From Nitrospirae bacterium RBG_16_43_11 (GTDB lineage Bacteria > Nitrospirota > 9FT-COMBO-42-15 > HDB-SIOI813): a DNA stretch of 9,656 nt. The notes under the pieces were generated by a model. It searched no databases, was not told where the DNA came from, and was given only the letters and a program-made list of their open reading frames with translations. Position numbers and translations under genes: made by a program. Shown here in pieces: positions 7,488-9,656 of the stretch (within the stretch, counting starts at the first letter, position 1; every line of letters starts with the position of its first letter). The stretch spans positions 1 through 9,656 of the forward strand of contig MHEI01000095.1 in NCBI GenBank assembly GCA_001805165.1, written 5' to 3'.

Positions 7488-8645
7488 ATGGATAAACTAC
7501 ATCAAATTGGATTGTTGTTCCTTAACTTCACTATCCTGAACGTTTTAGTTTCCCTGCTGTTCTTTTTAATTTCTTATGTCACAACAAAAGTCGTTTCATC
7601 CATGTACATTAAGAGCAGGTTATTTTTCGCATCACTTGTGGCGCCTCCTCTGTTTGCTTCATTTACCATTATTACCTCTTTTATACCCCCTGTCTTTGTT
7701 AAGCTCCATGACGGACCTATGCCTTGTCTGAATGAACCCTACTGTTATATATTCTCCTTCATCCCTGAATTTCCATTATTCAAATTGGCGCTGATAGCCG
7801 CAGTGATACTTGTTCTGATGTCAGCTCTCTATTCAATGGTATCTTTGGGGGGTTACTTCAGGATGCGTCGTGTAATAAGCGAACTTCCCGAACTTTCAAC
7901 AGAAAATAACCTTTCAAATCCCCCCTTCCCCCCCTTTTCTAAAGGGTGGAATATAAGTCCCCCTTTGAAAAAGGGGGATATAGGGGGATTGTTCATGTCC
8001 ATCCCCTTGAAGGGAAGGGTGTTGGGAGCGCAAAGATTGCAGATAAAGATCATAGATACACCACTCATGTTCAGTTTCGTCTTGGGATACCTGACAGGCA
8101 TCATTGTTATATCAACAGGTGCTTTAAAGTCCCTTTCTCTTGGTGAGTTAAAATGCGTCTTTGCGCATGAGTCATCCCATTACAGAAGGAAGGATAATAT
8201 TCTTAAAGGCTTGCTATTACTTTGCCGAAACATGTTGTTTGTGTTCCCTCATGTTCATATACTATTTAGATGGTGGAGAGAAGAGATAGAGTTGATAGGA
8301 GACGAGGCCGCTGTATTAAGAACAGGAAAACCGATGGATGTGGCCTCTGCTTTACTTAAAATGCAAATGGAGTCAGGCACTAACGTAAGCTGGAATGTTG
8401 ATAAATTTGCAACAGGATTTATCACGTCAGTTAAGACTAATTCCATGACAAGAAGGGTTGAACGGTTAATAGCTATTTACGACTCAAAGATAACACCTGG
8501 AAATGTAAGGTTTAGTTTGATACCCTCAGAGATCGGAATGATTTCTGGTTTGACCTTCCTGTTTCCCCTGTTATTCGGCATGATATACGAGATTGACCCG
8601 CTGATACTGCACTGCTACCTCGAGAAACTGACATCAGTGTTGTAA
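7488..8645 (+). CDS. M56-family (BlaR1/MecR1-like) membrane zinc metallopeptidase
   Basis: A gluzincin embedded in the inner membrane. BlaR1/MecR1 members cleave a repressor on signal; many others have unknown substrates. The 385-residue product has hydrophobic helices at about 9-32, 46-70 and 97-121, a further hydrophobic stretch near 195-210, one near 239-260 just after the active site, and one at about 350-366. The zinc site is HESSH (227-231) with the likely third ligand E268 in EIELIGDEAA, the usual M56 pattern. There is no C-terminal penicillin-binding or other sensor domain. C80 and C86 sit in the loop between the second and third helices. Residues 144-167 (NPPFPPF...KKGDIGG) are translated from a palindromic repeat in the linker before the protease core, and the frame stays open. 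No BlaI-like repressor gene is in view. A PGK-like gene follows after 42 nt. The substrate is unknown. Confidence 0.85.
   Translation: MDKLHQIGLLFLNFTILNVLVSLLFFLISYVTTKVVSSMYIKSRLFFASLVAPPLFASFTIITSFIPPVFVKLHDGPMPCLNEPYCYIFSFIPEFPLFKLALIAAVILVLMSALYSMVSLGGYFRMRRVISELPELSTENNLSNPPFPPFSKGWNISPPLKKGDIGGLFMSIPLKGRVLGAQRLQIKIIDTPLMFSFVLGYLTGIIVISTGALKSLSLGELKCVFAHESSHYRRKDNILKGLLLLCRNMLFVFPHVHILFRWWREEIELIGDEAAVLRTGKPMDVASALLKMQMESGTNVSWNVDKFATGFITSVKTNSMTRRVERLIAIYDSKITPGNVRFSLIPSEIGMISGLTFLFPLLFGMIYEIDPLILHCYLEKLTSVL
7917..7990. repeat. Palindromic repeat element translated within the M56 gene
   Basis: This 74-nt C-rich then G-rich element is bounded by an 8-bp inverted repeat (AATCCCCC at 7917-7924, GGGGGATT at 7983-7990). 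Inside are an imperfect hairpin at 7929-7949 and a perfect 9-bp stem at 7958-7966/7970-7978 with a 3-nt loop. Read on either strand it encodes Pro-Pro-Phe/Leu...Lys-Gly-rich peptide, as expected of a palindrome. Elements of this CCCCCTTT...AAAGGGGG type are common dispersed repeats in cyanobacteria, Nitrospirota and deltaproteobacteria-like genomes. Here it contributes a low-complexity linker of about 24 residues. Confidence 0.75.
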
Positions 8646-8687
8646 TCTCAGCAGTGTAACTAAACTGGACCCAGGTAAATAAGTGTT

Positions 8688-9656
8688 ATGGATGGAATCT
8701 TAGGTTACTTAAATGCTGCTGACTATTTACCGGAGCTTGAAGGTAAGATTGCACTTGTAAAATCTGACTTTAATGTCCCGCTTATAAGCGGTGACAGCCA
8801 CACTCCGAAGGTTGCAGACCCCTTCAGGATTCTTCAGGCAGCGCCATTTATCAAGGGGCTGATAAATGCAGGCGTTGTCCCCCTTTTAGTAACACATCTG
8901 GACAGGCCAAAAGGGTATAACCCATCACTGACATTAGACCCTATATCAGGACAGATCTCAGCGGCTATAGGAAAAAGCGTGGAGATTATAAGATTCGACC
9001 CTGAACAACAGATGTTTAATTCAAAACAATTTAATCCGGATTATATCAGAGGTCTATTTAAAGATGGGGTTGTATCCATGCTCGATAATATCAGGTTTCA
9101 TACAGACGAGACAAAAAACCGTGATGTCCTTGCAAAAGCATTAGTTTCAGTAGTAGATGTAAGTATCCAGAACTCTTTCGGAACAGCCCATAGAAAAGAG
9201 ACTACCTCAAACAGGATACATGAGTTTATACCCGGCTTAGCAGGGAGTCTGCTCGTAGATGAGATTGAATCACATGCCAAAACCAAGAGGCCCGGCTCCC
9301 CCTATGTAGTTATAGTAGGAGGTGACAAGGTGGAAGACAGCCTTCAGCTTATGAGGGCAATAGTCAGGGCAGAAAAGACAACTCACTGGAGCAATATGTT
9401 CAATCCTGAGCTTAACCTGCAGATAGGTGAGCGGCTTGTGGACTACGTCCTTGTGGGAGGTCACCTGATGTATGCATTCGTGTACGCACAATTAACCATG
9501 TTGAAAGAGGAGGATCTCAGGGGACTGCCCGGCGATATTAAAAAGAACCTTAGGGGGCTGCGGGAAGTAAGGCTGAAGGGATATGAGTCTTCTGAAGAAG
9601 GTGGTTATCAATACGATACGGAAGAGATAAATCTCGCACAGGGACTGTTAAGACTG
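8688..9656 (+). CDS. pgk: Divergent phosphoglycerate kinase family protein, 3' partial
   Basis: PGK interconverts 1,3-bisphosphoglycerate plus ADP with 3-phosphoglycerate plus ATP. The frame is open to the window end (323 codons; the family is about 390-415 aa), so the C-terminal nucleotide-binding part is missing. An in-frame TAA at 8676 fixes ATG 8688 as the first start; AGG at 8673-8675 is a weak ribosome site. Family motifs in order are SDFNVPL (26-32), R47 in FRILQAAP, HLDRP (70-74), LDNIRF (132-137), SFGTAHR (163-169), GGDKVEDS (211-218) and LVGG (255-258). The substrate basic residues R47, H70, R73, R136 and R169 are kept. However, the second lysine of the canonical GGxKVxxK motif is S218, HLGRP is HLDRP, the usual D before AFG is N162, and about 20 extra residues lie between 223 and 250. 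It may be a paralogue with altered activity rather than the housekeeping enzyme. Confidence 0.8.
   Translation, partial: MDGILGYLNAADYLPELEGKIALVKSDFNVPLISGDSHTPKVADPFRILQAAPFIKGLINAGVVPLLVTHLDRPKGYNPSLTLDPISGQISAAIGKSVEIIRFDPEQQMFNSKQFNPDYIRGLFKDGVVSMLDNIRFHTDETKNRDVLAKALVSVVDVSIQNSFGTAHRKETTSNRIHEFIPGLAGSLLVDEIESHAKTKRPGSPYVVIVGGDKVEDSLQLMRAIVRAEKTTHWSNMFNPELNLQIGERLVDYVLVGGHLMYAFVYAQLTMLKEEDLRGLPGDIKKNLRGLREVRLKGYESSEEGGYQYDTEEINLAQGLLRL

Noticed and set aside
7853..8104. Minus-strand frame encoding Pro/Lys/Gly-rich peptide
   Set aside because: It is the reverse reading of the palindromic repeat in the M56 gene; useful as evidence of the palindrome but not a gene.

Overview
The window is a chromosomal, gene-dense stretch of moderate GC content with very short gaps between genes. 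It comes from a Gram-negative-type bacterium. Three small palindromic sequences of kinds that recur in Nitrospirota, Desulfobacterota and related environmental genomes lie within about 3.2 kb. They suggest an environmental lineage of that sort, but this is only a weak inference. No phage, transposase, CRISPR, tRNA or rRNA signal was found.

Left part, plus strand (1-4738): a large membrane hybrid histidine kinase, cut off at its 5' end by the window edge (Cache-like sensor, HAMP, coiled coil, PAS, HisKA/HATPase, receiver). It is followed after 4 nt by L-threonine 3-dehydrogenase (tdh) and after another 12 nt by 2-amino-3-ketobutyrate CoA ligase (kbl). The two enzymes form the complete threonine-to-glycine plus acetyl-CoA pathway, and the tight packing suggests the kinase is co-transcribed with it.

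Middle, minus strand (7368 down to 4801): a COG2509-type FAD-dependent dehydrogenase of unknown substrate, followed after 18 nt by a cardiolipin-synthase-family phospholipase D protein with a GTG start. This pair converges on kbl at a 60-nt gap holding a small palindrome.

Right part, plus strand (7488-end): a short M56 (BlaR1/MecR1-like) membrane metallopeptidase with no BlaI partner in view, carrying a palindromic repeat translated in frame. It is followed after 42 nt by a phosphoglycerate-kinase-family gene that runs off the window. That kinase keeps the substrate-binding basic residues but departs from the family at a catalytic lysine and has an extra segment. The 119-nt divergent gap between the FAD gene and the M56 gene holds a perfect 19-bp inverted repeat ending 2 nt before the FAD start codon, plus two candidate divergent promoters whose -35 boxes overlap.

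Most of the window is ordinary metabolism. The points that deserve a second look are the kinase-threonine operon, the unusual PGK-like protein beside an orphan M56 peptidase, and the palindromes that have entered a coding sequence and a translation start region.
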